Part shown: positions 1 through 8,003 of the stretch, one piece after another
Position numbering within the stretch: the stretch's first letter is position 1
Layout: every line of letters begins with the position of its first letter
Notes under the pieces: generated by a model
The model's database searches: none
Told to the model about the DNA's origin: nothing
What the model saw: only the letters and a program-made list of their open reading frames with translations
Program-made: the position numbers and the translations under genes
DNA from: Cellvibrionales bacterium UBA2618
GTDB taxonomy: Bacteria; Pseudomonadota; Gammaproteobacteria; Pseudomonadales; Porticoccaceae
Length of the DNA: 35,932 nt
Assembly (NCBI GenBank): GCA_002339165.1
Contig: DDJS01000075.1
Coordinates: forward strand, 27,627 to 63,558
Direction: 5' to 3'

Positions 1-2510
1 GTGTCCAACCAAGCTTCTATCTGACGAGTTTGATCATCTACCAGATAACCATCCTCTGTATAGCCCATGATCATCACCGACTCGCGCATGTCGAGCCGTT
101 GGATAACATCCACTCGCGGGGCCGCTACGCGCTCGGTAAAGCCGCCTATAGGCACTGGCCCTCGGTCGCTATTCACCCAAAGTTCATCAAAGGACGCCAG
201 TTGACGATCGGCATGCGGATAGCGCAAGCGAATTTCGACTTCTTCTTCGACGTCATCAGGCCTAAATTTACCGATGATCAAGCCGTCGGTGAGCAACTGA
301 ATCGCCTGACCGACGGTCGCTACATCGACACCCTGCATGGCCGCCTGCGCACGATCAACTTGAATTTTCCACTGCACACCGGCAATCGGCATGGTGTCTT
401 CTAGGTCTCGCACGCCCTCGATGTTGGTGCCAATCCAGCGCTTGATTTTAGCCGTGGTCGCGTACATTGCCTCGCGGTTACTCGAAGATATTTGAATCTG
501 TATATCTTTGCCCACTGGCGGACCACTATCCAAGGCCTTACCGGTGACTAAAATACCGGGCATGTCTGCGGTCACCCGACGAATTTTTGAAAACACCTCG
601 ACACTACTCGCTGCGCGCCCACTCGAAGGCGTCAGTTCAACCAAAAAGCTGCTGATTTGATCGCGACTGGTATCCTTTTTGAAGACCATATGGTTATCTT
701 GACTGGAAGAGTAGAGTTGCAGGACTTCCTCGATACCCTGCACTCGCGCCTCGACCTGAGCGGTGAGTACCCGTTTTTGCTCAACCGATAGGTTGCCCTG
801 TGCGCGCACCGTGATGGTACCAAATTGGTTTTCGACCTCGGCAAAAAACACCATTCCGGCGCCGAACTTGGTGTAGGAAAAGAAGATCGTCAACAGGATC
901 AATAGGGTCGAAAAAATGCTCAGTAGCGGTCGTCTAATCACCGCTTGTAATACTTTTAAATAGATATTTAACAGCGGCTCGAACAGCGTCAGTGAAACCT
1001 CTTCGGATTCATTATCCTCCAATTCACTCGGCTTTGTATTCGCCCTATGTGCCAGTAAAACCCCCAGAGTGGGCGCAAATATTAGCGCATAAGCAAGTGA
1101 CCAAGCGAGTACCGCAAACACCGTAATGGGCAGGTAAGACATAAATTCACCGACCACGCCCGGCCAAAATAACAGCGGTAAAAACGCGGCTAATGTGGTG
1201 CCAGTAGACGCGATCACCGGCACCGCCATGCGACGTACCGCTGCTGCGTATGCCTGACGCGCCGAAAGTCCTGCTGCAATCTGGGTGTTGGCAAACTCGA
1301 TCACCACAATGGCGCCATCGATCAGCATACCGAGTGACAGTAGCAACCCGAACATGACCATAAAGTTGTAGCTAAAGCCGAGCATCGCGATGATCAAAAA
1401 TGAGCCCAGCAGACTAAATGGAATCGCCAAGCTAACCAAAAAACCTGACTTTAAGCCGAGGGTCGCGACCACAATGATGAGTACCAGGCTCATGGCGGTG
1501 AGGATATTACCAGAGAGTTCATCGACCATGGTCGAGGCGTGATCAGACTTGTCAAAAATATAGTCAATTTGAATCTGGCGAGAAAAATATAGTTGTTCCA
1601 TCGCGACGGCACTGCGAACCGCATCGACGGTCTTGATCGAATTGGCGCCGGCCCGCTTATTCACATTGATGGCAATTCCGCGCCGGCCATTTAGCTGACT
1701 AAAGCCGCGTGCGTCCCTGTACGTGCGACGCACCGAGGCGATATCACCCAGCGTCACAACACCCTCGGCCGTGCTGCGAATTGGCAGCGAGCGAATGTCT
1801 GCAGCGGTTTCAAACAACGCAGGTACGACGATACTGAAGAGGCCCGCGCCAGAATCCATATCGCCCGCCGGAATCAATAAGTTGTTGGCCGCCATCACCG
1901 CCGATAGCTCGGACATAAGAATGCCATAATGCTGCAACTTAAATGGCTGCAACACCACCTCAACGATCTCGTCACGACGGCCTTGAATGGTCACTTCGAG
2001 AACTTCCGGAACCCGATCGATTACCTGTTGCAGGCGCACCGCCATGCGCTGTAATTCACGGCCCGCAATATCGTCACCAGAAAGAACCACCACTACTTCT
2101 GGTTCTGGGCTGGCGCTCATCTCGCTGACCAACGGCGGTTTGGTATCTTTTGGAAAATCGGCACTGACGCGATCCACCGCCTCGCGAAGTTCTGAGATCG
2201 CTTGCTTTACATCGCGCTCTATATCAAATTCAACCAATAAGTACACCGCGCCCTCGCGCGCAGTGGCGTTGACGCTGTCCAAGCCCGCCAACGTTTTTAA
2301 CTCTTTTTCGATTGGCCTGATCAACAGGCGAACGCCGTCCTCGGGAGAGATGCCATCGTGGCGCACGGCAATCATCGCCAACGGCACCTGTATATTGGGT
2401 TCGGTTTCTACCGGTAAACTGCTGCGCGCCATTACTCCGGCGAACAACACTAGCAGCATAATCGACAGCGTTACGCGGGGCGTATTAATCAGGCGATTAA
2501 TTAAATTCAT
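1..2510 (-). CDS. RND-family efflux permease (AcrB/MexB-like), 3' part outside the window
   Basis: Inner-membrane proton/drug antiporter of the RND superfamily, expected to work with the adaptor encoded 20 nt upstream and an outer-membrane TolC-type channel that is not in this window. The frame is open with no stop from the ATG at 2510 to base 1, giving 836 residues of a family that is usually about 1,020-1,050. Visible features are an N-terminal membrane helix (residues ~10-28), the first large periplasmic loop, a block of hydrophobic helices around residues 330-520, and a second periplasmic loop beginning near residue 550. The TM4 segment reads GMLIDGAIVVIEFA near residue 398: the first proton-relay aspartate is present, but the second position is Gly where AcrB has Asp. 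The TM10 lysine region lies outside the window. Substrate cannot be told from sequence. Confidence 0.93.
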   Translation of the reverse strand, partial: MNLINRLINTPRVTLSIMLLVLFAGVMARSSLPVETEPNIQVPLAMIAVRHDGISPEDGVRLLIRPIEKELKTLAGLDSVNATAREGAVYLLVEFDIERDVKQAISELREAVDRVSADFPKDTKPPLVSEMSASPEPEVVVVLSGDDIAGRELQRMAVRLQQVIDRVPEVLEVTIQGRRDEIVEVVLQPFKLQHYGILMSELSAVMAANNLLIPAGDMDSGAGLFSIVVPALFETAADIRSLPIRSTAEGVVTLGDIASVRRTYRDARGFSQLNGRRGIAINVNKRAGANSIKTVDAVRSAVAMEQLYFSRQIQIDYIFDKSDHASTMVDELSGNILTAMSLVLIIVVATLGLKSGFLVSLAIPFSLLGSFLIIAMLGFSYNFMVMFGLLLSLGMLIDGAIVVIEFANTQIAAGLSARQAYAAAVRRMAVPVIASTGTTLAAFLPLLFWPGVVGEFMSYLPITVFAVLAWSLAYALIFAPTLGVLLAHRANTKPSELEDNESEEVSLTLFEPLLNIYLKVLQAVIRRPLLSIFSTLLILLTIFFSYTKFGAGMVFFAEVENQFGTITVRAQGNLSVEQKRVLTAQVEARVQGIEEVLQLYSSSQDNHMVFKKDTSRDQISSFLVELTPSSGRAASSVEVFSKIRRVTADMPGILVTGKALDSGPPVGKDIQIQISSSNREAMYATTAKIKRWIGTNIEGVRDLEDTMPIAGVQWKIQVDRAQAAMQGVDVATVGQAIQLLTDGLIIGKFRPDDVEEEVEIRLRYPHADRQLASFDELWVNSDRGPVPIGGFTERVAAPRVDVIQRLDMRESVMIMGYTEDGYLVDDQTRQIEAWLD

Positions 2511-2530
2511 AGTCACATCAGCACAGCGTG

Positions 2531-3598
2531 TCAGCGCTCCAGTGGATCACTGAATACCGCATCCACCCGCTCGCCTGCAATCACATAATTTTGACCTACG
2601 GTAATCAGCGCGACCCGCGGCGGCAAACCCTGCACCCAAACGCCAGATGAATTGCCAGCAATGATCTGTACATTGATATCGACCACTCGGTCGTCCTCGG
2701 CAAGCACTTTGACCATGCTCTCACCGGCGTCGTCGAGCTGCAACACCGCCGCTGGAATTAACTGCGCGGCAACGCTCGGCAAGCCTACCTGCAACTCGCC
2801 AGCCAAACCCGCGCGCAACGCTCGGGTCGGATTAACGACCTGAGCTTCGACTCGGTAAGTTCGGGTGATGGCATCGGCTGTATGCGCCAGGTATGTAATA
2901 ATCGCCGGATATTTGTCGCCACTAGAAAGCCCAAACTGAGCGCTCTGGCCAATCCTCAACTGATTGATATTGGCCGCTGCCACCTGAGCCACAACCCGCA
3001 GCGGGTCAAGTTCGACGAGGGTTGCGCAGAGCTGGCCCGGTCGCACATAGTCGCCTAGCTCTAAGGCACGCTCTTCGACAATTCCGGCAAACGGCGCCAC
3101 CATCCGTAGATGATCAACTGTGTTCTGTGCAACCGCCAGCTCCGAGCGCGCAGCCTGTAAACCAGCCAGCGCTCTGGCGATTGCCAAATCCGATTGGAAG
3201 CCCCCCTTTTTTAAACTGACGACACCTCGATGCTCTAAGTCGGCCCGCTCAACCGCCGCCTGAGCAGCGCGCAAAGCCGCTTGTCTACCCTGATCGTCAA
3301 GCATACAGATCAAGTCGTCGGTTGCCACGCTAGCGCCACGCAACACCGCTACCTTGGAAATCATTCCGGCTGCTTGCGCCTTGATATCAACGCGTCGATT
3401 GGGCTGTGTTTTTGCCGACACCGAATAGACTGGGTAATGCAGTTGACGTTGATACCAGCGAGCCTGAATTTGCGTCAATTTTGACTGCGGCGACGCATCG
3501 ACCACCGGGACTGGATCGTCGGGCCACCATAGGGCGCTGGACAACCACAGCGCGACCACCAACGCCATTACCACTGCCTGACGGATATTACGGTTCAA
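2531..3598 (-). CDS. RND efflux periplasmic adaptor (membrane fusion protein)
   Basis: Periplasmic adaptor bridging the RND permease encoded just downstream (20-nt gap, same strand, surely one operon) to an outer-membrane channel. A short basic N-terminus is followed by a hydrophobic anchor (MALVVALWLSSALWW). Next comes a biotinyl-lipoyl-like half-motif (KAQAAGMISKVAVLRGASV), an alpha-helical hairpin rich in Ala/Arg/Glu, the second lipoyl half (VAPFAGIVEERALELGDYVRPG), then beta-barrel and membrane-proximal domains. The length of about 355-368 residues is normal. The frame can extend to a GTG at 3637 that has no Shine-Dalgarno. I favour the TTG at 3598, which has GAGG 6 nt upstream and leaves a short positively charged lead to the anchor. 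The ATG at 3568 is also possible. No cysteine lipobox is seen, so it is probably anchored by the helix. Confidence 0.9.
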   Translation of the reverse strand: MNRNIRQAVVMALVVALWLSSALWWPDDPVPVVDASPQSKLTQIQARWYQRQLHYPVYSVSAKTQPNRRVDIKAQAAGMISKVAVLRGASVATDDLICMLDDQGRQAALRAAQAAVERADLEHRGVVSLKKGGFQSDLAIARALAGLQAARSELAVAQNTVDHLRMVAPFAGIVEERALELGDYVRPGQLCATLVELDPLRVVAQVAAANINQLRIGQSAQFGLSSGDKYPAIITYLAHTADAITRTYRVEAQVVNPTRALRAGLAGELQVGLPSVAAQLIPAAVLQLDDAGESMVKVLAEDDRVVDINVQIIAGNSSGVWVQGLPPRVALITVGQNYVIAGERVDAVFSDPLER

Positions 3599-3637
3599 CC
3601 GAAGCCTCGCGGGTCTTGCATCGCCAAAAGAATACAC

Positions 3638-3936
3638 CTATCGTGAAGCACAATAATGCTTGAATGGACGTGTGGCACCGCTGATTAAAAATGCCCTCGC
3701 CATGCTGAAGTATAACAGCTAAATAAAACCAATGGCGACGATGAAGACCTTGTGCAAGCCCAAAGATACACTCCACCGCGACCGCTAATTACCACCAAAA
3801 GATTTCCGAAAGATGCTGAAAGAGGCGCAGAAAAATAACAAAACAGCTACGCCTTAACTGGCCTATAAGATCACCAATAGGTATAATTCAGTCCTCAGAT
3901 AACCTCCTGACTTCTTAATCAAAGAGACCTATCACC
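3638..3936. other. Intergenic region between RND adaptor and ppa
   Basis: About 300 nt separate the divergent adaptor and ppa genes. Short open frames on either strand look like chance frames, with no family resemblance and no ribosome binding sites. A consensus -10 for ppa lies at 3882-3887. On the minus strand a TATACT (complement of 3709-3714) could serve the efflux operon, but I found no convincing -35 for it. I see no adjacent regulator gene for the pump here. Confidence 0.5.
3882..3887 (+). promoter_or_regulatory. Candidate -10 box for ppa
   Basis: A perfect TATAAT lies 49 nt before the ppa ATG. No good -35 hexamer is found 16-18 nt upstream, so this is a partial promoter match only. 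Confidence 0.35.
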
Positions 3937-4467
3937 ATGAGTTACAACGACATACCTGCCGGCAAAGATCTCCCCAATGACATCAACGTAGTCATTGAAA
4001 TACCCGCCAATCACGACCCCATCAAGTACGAAGTTGACAAGGACAGCGATGCTATTTTTGTCGATCGATTTGTTGCCACGCCGATGTTCTATCCAGCCAA
4101 TTACGGCTACGTGCCACAGACGCTGTCAGAAGATGGCGACCCGCTCGATGTCCTGGTAGTGTCACCCTACCCGGTCATGCCTGGATCCGTCATCCGCAGT
4201 CGCGTTGTAGGCGTCCTCAAAATGAGTGACGAATCGGGAATTGACGCGAAACTGCTTGCCGTTCCGCACACTAAGCTAACCAAACTTTATGACCATGTTG
4301 TGGAGTATTCCGATCTCCCAGACCTGCTGATCAAACAAATTGCTCACTACTTCGAAAATTATAAGGCGCTGGAACCTGGCAAGTGGGTCAAAGTCGATGG
4401 CTGGGAAGACGCAACGGCCGCACGCGCAGAAATTATCGCATCGCGCGATCGCTACACCGCGGGCTAA
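3937..4467 (+). CDS. ppa: Inorganic pyrophosphatase (soluble, family I)
   Basis: Cytoplasmic hydrolysis of pyrophosphate to two phosphates, pulling biosynthetic reactions forward. The 176-residue length matches bacterial hexameric family I enzymes (E. coli 176). The metal-binding signature EDGDPLDVLV sits at residues ~66-75, and earlier family blocks are intact (VIEIPANHDPIKYEVDKDSG-like segment, YPANYGYVPQTL). The late FENYKALEPGKWVKVDGW block is also present. The start ATG follows a weak purine-rich stretch (AAAGAGA). The gene stands alone and is convergent with rpoS, with only 15 nt between the two stop codons. Confidence 0.98.
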   Translation: MSYNDIPAGKDLPNDINVVIEIPANHDPIKYEVDKDSDAIFVDRFVATPMFYPANYGYVPQTLSEDGDPLDVLVVSPYPVMPGSVIRSRVVGVLKMSDESGIDAKLLAVPHTKLTKLYDHVVEYSDLPDLLIKQIAHYFENYKALEPGKWVKVDGWEDATAARAEIIASRDRYTAG

Positions 4468-4482
4468 TTTCGCAGTTCGAGA

Positions 4483-5427
4483 CTATTGGGGGCTCAAGAG
4501 CATCTCGCAATTGAGCCCGTGATCTCTGATCAGTGTTCTAAGACGGTGTAAAGCATCTTTTTGTATCTGCCGAACGCGCTCACAGGTCAAGCCAACTTCG
4601 GAGCCAACCTGCTGCAATGTCTCTTCACGATGATTGAGCAATCCGAAGCGACGCACCAACACCTGTTTTTGCTTCTCTGGCAAATCCAACAGCAACGCGT
4701 TTAACATCTTCAGAAAATTATCGTCTTCAGCGCACTTTGCAGGATTGTTGTGTGGCGTCGCACCCACGCTATGAGTTTCGTATTTTAACGCATCTTCAAC
4801 GTCTAAGTTCACCGGCGAAACGCGGTGACTGACAGCCAATAGATCGCATACATCGGCCTCAGGCTTGTCGACCACGGCGGCAATTTCGGCTGCCGTAGGT
4901 TCCTTTTCACCGGACTGAAACAACTCACGCGATGCTCTTAGGCAATGGTTCAGTTCCTTTACGACGTGCACTGGCATGCGAATGGTGCGCGATTGATTCA
5001 TCAAACTTCGCTCGATCATCTGTCTAATCCACCAGGTGCCGTAGGTGGAAAAACGATAGCCCAACTCGGGGTCAAATTTTTCCACAGCGCGCAGTAACCC
5101 AAGGTTGCCCTCTTCGATCAAATCCAATAAATCGAGCCCACGATTCATGTAGCGCCGCGCTATTTTAACCACCAAGCGTAAATTACTCTCGATCAGCTTG
5201 TTTTTCGCAGCCTTGTCGCCCTCGCGACAGCGTCGTGCACAGGCGACTTCTTCGTCCGCAGTCAACAGCGGTGCTCGACCGATTTCTTTGAGGTACAGGG
5301 CCGTGCTGTCGAGACTGACCGAACCAGTGGCTCGAGCGGTCGTGGCTTTTTTGATTGCTTTTTTTGTTGTATCTTTATCGGATAGATTTTCCATATCTGA
5401 ATGCATCTCCTTTGCATTTAAATCCAT
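4483..5427 (-). CDS. rpoS: RNA polymerase sigma factor RpoS (sigma-38)
   Basis: Stationary-phase and general-stress sigma factor. At 314 residues it is slightly shorter than E. coli RpoS (330). After a polar Lys/Thr-rich N-terminus, region 1.2 reads LYLKEIGRAPLLTADEE. Region 2 contains NLRLVVKIARRYMNRGLDLLDLIEEGN and the -10 recognition segment RFSTYGTWWIRQMIERSL. Region 3 begins MPVHVVKELN, and region 4.2 ends with GLTCERVRQIQKDALHRLR. The ATG at 5427 has AGGAAGG 9 nt upstream; a second AAGGAG inside the gene could serve the in-frame ATG at 5394. Gene order nlpD-rpoS is conserved in gammaproteobacteria, and in E. coli the main rpoS promoter lies inside nlpD. I could not pinpoint one here. 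Confidence 0.97.
   Translation of the reverse strand: MDLNAKEMHSDMENLSDKDTTKKAIKKATTARATGSVSLDSTALYLKEIGRAPLLTADEEVACARRCREGDKAAKNKLIESNLRLVVKIARRYMNRGLDLLDLIEEGNLGLLRAVEKFDPELGYRFSTYGTWWIRQMIERSLMNQSRTIRMPVHVVKELNHCLRASRELFQSGEKEPTAAEIAAVVDKPEADVCDLLAVSHRVSPVNLDVEDALKYETHSVGATPHNNPAKCAEDDNFLKMLNALLLDLPEKQKQVLVRRFGLLNHREETLQQVGSEVGLTCERVRQIQKDALHRLRTLIRDHGLNCEMLLSPQ
4490..4518. terminator. Inverted repeat in the rpoS 3' end, possible two-way transcription stop for ppa and rpoS
   Basis: GGGCTCAA (4490-4497) and TTGAGCCC (4511-4518) form a perfect 8-bp stem with a 13-nt loop. It lies inside the last codons of rpoS and 23 nt past the ppa stop. No T-run follows on either strand, so a classic intrinsic terminator is not supported. 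Confidence 0.3.
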
Positions 5428-5472
5428 CTAAAGTCGCCTTCCTGGCAACCCGCAACGACGACTCCGCGCCGC

Positions 5473-6300
5473 TTACTGATTCAGATAAGACGCCGGATCC
5501 ACCGGTTTCCCATCCTTTCTAATTTCAAAATATAACGTTCCCGACGACCCCAACTTCGTTATTATCTGCATAGTATCGACTCGCTGGCCCTCCCTGACCA
5601 GTATCTCATAGTTGTGCGCGTAGGCGCTAAGCAACAACTCCGAGTGTTTAATGATAACCAATTTTCCGTAACCTCTCAATCCATTTCCTGCATAGACTAT
5701 TTCTCCTGGCGCGGACGAGCGCACAGCGGCTCTGGCCAGCGCTTTAATTTTGATTCCCTTGTGCAACTTGGCGATATTAAAAGCCTCGACCACTTTGCCG
5801 CGAACCGGCCACCGCCATTGGCGCTGTGAATTGACGGCCACGTCGCTGTCGGTAACTGGCGCTGCGGCACGTCGAGCCGTTATTGGCTGGGGTACTTTGG
5901 TCACCAAGGTAGCTCGCCGCGCAGGACGGCCGGTGGGCGCGCGTGCAGGGCTATCGGCGACCGTTTTAGTAGTCTTGCCGGCTTTATCTGGAGTAACTTT
6001 GCTGGTCACGCGAGCGGTTTTTGGCACAGCACCGGAGCTAGAATCTAAGTTTAAAACCTGCCCAGGATGAATCGTAGCAGTGGTCGAAATCCCATTAACC
6101 CGCGCCAGAGTCACGACGTTCAAATCGTATTTCCAGGCGATTGAATACAGAGTTTCACCACGCACCACTGGGTGGGTATCGATGACTTGCAAGCGCGGCA
6201 CCTCAAGACTAGATAGTGACGCAGGTTGCTGGCTACAGCCAACCAAAGCGGTCAAAAAGATCACTGGAAACATCTTCAATAAAACGTGCACCTTGACCAT
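5473..6300 (-). CDS. nlpD: Lipoprotein NlpD, LysM plus degenerate LytM/M23 domain (amidase activator)
   Basis: Outer-membrane lipoprotein that in E. coli activates the amidase AmiC for septal peptidoglycan splitting. From the ATG at 6300, a 21-residue signal ends in the lipobox LVGC (Cys22). A LysM repeat follows (HPVVRGETLYSIAWKYDLN ... PGQVLNLD), then a Lys/Thr/Ala/Pro-rich linker, then the M23 fold (VYAGNGLRGYGKLVIIKH, LLSAYAHN, FEIRKDGKPVDP). The zinc ligands of active LytM enzymes are missing: HKGIKI replaces H..G.D, and the last motif reads GSSGTLYFEIR, about four residues shorter than the usual GSTGTSSTRLHFEIR with the His gone. It should therefore be an activator and not a hydrolase. 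The frame extends upstream to 6405, but that would bury the signal peptide. GGAGGG lies 14 nt before the chosen start. Confidence 0.93.
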   Translation of the reverse strand: MVKVHVLLKMFPVIFLTALVGCSQQPASLSSLEVPRLQVIDTHPVVRGETLYSIAWKYDLNVVTLARVNGISTTATIHPGQVLNLDSSSGAVPKTARVTSKVTPDKAGKTTKTVADSPARAPTGRPARRATLVTKVPQPITARRAAAPVTDSDVAVNSQRQWRWPVRGKVVEAFNIAKLHKGIKIKALARAAVRSSAPGEIVYAGNGLRGYGKLVIIKHSELLLSAYAHNYEILVREGQRVDTMQIITKLGSSGTLYFEIRKDGKPVDPASYLNQ

Positions 6301-6310
6301 CCTAGTTGGC

Positions 6311-7231
6311 TTAACCCTCCGATCGAAGACTAACATAGTCGAAACCCGCAACCAAAAGCAAACCCAAAAGGGCAAACGCAAGACATTCTGTCGTGGCCGG
6401 ATCAATCTGTGCCAACTCTGTGTATTGCTTCGGTAGTAGGTTGATCATGCCGACTGGTGAGGAAGGTTCATCAGCAAATTCTGGGCGGTACCGCCACGGC
6501 CAAACGAGATTCAGGCTGCCGATGAGAAAGCCGCACATCGTCGCCATCAAGGCAGTTTGGTGCACCCGCATCAACCAGGATAATAAGCGGCTGAAAAGTA
6601 ACAGCCCAAGTATTCCTCCGGCGCCAAACACCGCAAGGATATCCAATTGAAAATGCGCAATGGCGGCAATAATCGTTGGATAAAGACCCAGCGCGACCAA
6701 AATCAAGGTTCCCGACAACCCCGGTAAAATCATCGCACAACAGGCCACCGATCCGGCAAAAAACAAACTTGTGTAACCGCCCTGTAACGCCATGGGCGGC
6801 AACGTAGACAGCGCGAGAGCAGCGTGGACTCCAAAAATTAGGAGAAACCAATGATGCCAATAAGTGGGTCGGTATCGGCGCAGCAGCAGGACCGCAGATG
6901 CGCCGATCACGCCGCTAAAAAAAGACCATAGCTGCAGTCCGTAGGCATTGAGAAGATAGTCGATCAATCCAGCCAGCAATACCGCACTTGTTAGCATACC
7001 CGCTAACAGGGTGGTCAACCAACTGCCGTTGATGGCGCACCATGCCGCGCTGATACCGTCTCGCCTGAGGGTTTTTAGGGCGTTGCCATCGATGGATTTA
7101 ATGCTCTCGAGCAACTCACCATAGATGCCGGTGATTAGCGCTACGGTACCACCCGACACACCCGGCACCAAATCGGCAACACCCATGGCCATACCCTTGG
7201 CAAACAGAGCGGTCGAAGAAAACCGTATCAA
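6311..7231 (-). CDS. DUF368 polytopic membrane protein (PopT-type undecaprenyl-phosphate translocase family)
   Basis: A 306-residue integral membrane protein with 8 or more hydrophobic segments. The DUF368 signature stands near the N-terminus (KGMAMGVADLVPGVSGGTVALITGIY) and a second repeat-like motif mid-protein (CCAMILPGLSGTLILVALG). Members of DUF368 (PopT) were shown in 2023 to flip or recycle the undecaprenyl-phosphate lipid carrier, in parallel with DedA-type UptA. Assigning that role to this copy is inference by family. The likely start is TTG at 7231, 21 nt after the pcm stop. An ATG at 7192 would remove part of the conserved block's lead, so I keep the longer form. It ends 10 nt before nlpD and is probably cotranscribed with it. 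This position, between pcm and nlpD, is not occupied in E. coli or, as I recall, in Pseudomonas. Confidence 0.9.
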   Translation of the reverse strand: MIRFSSTALFAKGMAMGVADLVPGVSGGTVALITGIYGELLESIKSIDGNALKTLRRDGISAAWCAINGSWLTTLLAGMLTSAVLLAGLIDYLLNAYGLQLWSFFSGVIGASAVLLLRRYRPTYWHHWFLLIFGVHAALALSTLPPMALQGGYTSLFFAGSVACCAMILPGLSGTLILVALGLYPTIIAAIAHFQLDILAVFGAGGILGLLLFSRLLSWLMRVHQTALMATMCGFLIGSLNLVWPWRYRPEFADEPSSPVGMINLLPKQYTELAQIDPATTECLAFALLGLLLVAGFDYVSLRSEG

Positions 7232-7252
7232 CTGTTTAACACGACCGTCCAG

Positions 7253-7924
7253 CTAACGGGACAGTCCCCCCAAGAGCGGTACAAATTTGACCGGCTCGAC
7301 AATCTCTTCATCAAATTCATAAGAGTCTCCATCCCGCTTCAACACCCGCAATTCTTGTTCGCGACCATTGCCGACTGGAATCACCAAGATACCATTGGGG
7401 GCCAATTGCCGCAGTAGATCGTCAGGCACCTGCTGGGGCGCAGCGGTGGTAATAATACCATTGAAGGGGGCTTGCTCCTGCCAACCAAAGCTACCGTCGG
7501 AGAGCGCCGAAGTAATGCCGCGAAGGCCCAGCTTTCGGAAGCGCGCCTTGGCTTTTATGAGGAGTGGCTCTATTCGCTCCACGGTGTAAACCTGATCGAC
7601 CAGTTGTGCCAGTATGGTGGTCTGATAGCCCGACCCAGTGCCGATCTCTAGCACTCGGTCGAGCGGCCCGTCAGCCAGCAGCAGCTCGGTCATGCGCGCG
7701 ACGATATAGGGTTGTGATAAAGTTTGCGAAAAACCTATCGGCAACGCTGTATCCTCGTAGGCTCGATGCGCCAGCGCCTCATCCAGAAATAGATGGCGCG
7801 GCGTCATTCTAATCGTATCCAACACCGATTGATTGACAATACCCTGCTCCTGCAAACGCAAAATTAACCGTTCACGGGTTCGCTGAGACGTCATACCCAC
7901 GCCTGCAAAGTCGATCGAGTTCAC
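7253..7924 (-). CDS. pcm: Protein-L-isoaspartate O-methyltransferase
   Basis: Uses S-adenosylmethionine to methylate L-isoaspartyl residues in aged proteins, starting their repair. Family blocks are all present: MTSQRTRERLI, TPRHLFLDEALAHRAYEDTALPIG, FSQTLSQPYIVARM, SAM motif I VLEIGTGSGYQTTILAQL, VYTVERIEPL, and the C-terminal FVPLLGG. The start is uncertain. The frame opens at a TTG (7936); the GTG at 7924 has GGAGGA 3-4 nt upstream; the ATG at 7894 begins MTSQRTRERL, where Pseudomonas homologues start. Products would be about 209-227 residues, in range for the family. In E. coli and Pseudomonas surE precedes pcm; here a 67-79 nt gap leads straight back to truD. Confidence 0.96.
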   Translation of the reverse strand: MNSIDFAGVGMTSQRTRERLILRLQEQGIVNQSVLDTIRMTPRHLFLDEALAHRAYEDTALPIGFSQTLSQPYIVARMTELLLADGPLDRVLEIGTGSGYQTTILAQLVDQVYTVERIEPLLIKAKARFRKLGLRGITSALSDGSFGWQEQAPFNGIITTAAPQQVPDDLLRQLAPNGILVIPVGNGREQELRVLKRDGDSYEFDEEIVEPVKFVPLLGGLSR

Positions 7925-8003
7925 TGTTCCTCCCAATTTTTAAACGCCCACCACACCCTAGATGTAGCCTTGCATATGAGCATTTTTTGCGGCTCTAAAT
8001 ATA

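Noticed and set aside
1987..2553. 188-codon plus-strand open frame across the RND permease start
   Set aside because: It is antisense to the clearly coding permease and has low-complexity Ser/Arg/Thr composition and no family features; a shadow of the real gene.
4490..4518. Classic intrinsic terminator between ppa and rpoS
   Set aside because: The stem is perfect but there is no T-run on either strand and the loop is 13 nt; listed only as a weak candidate.
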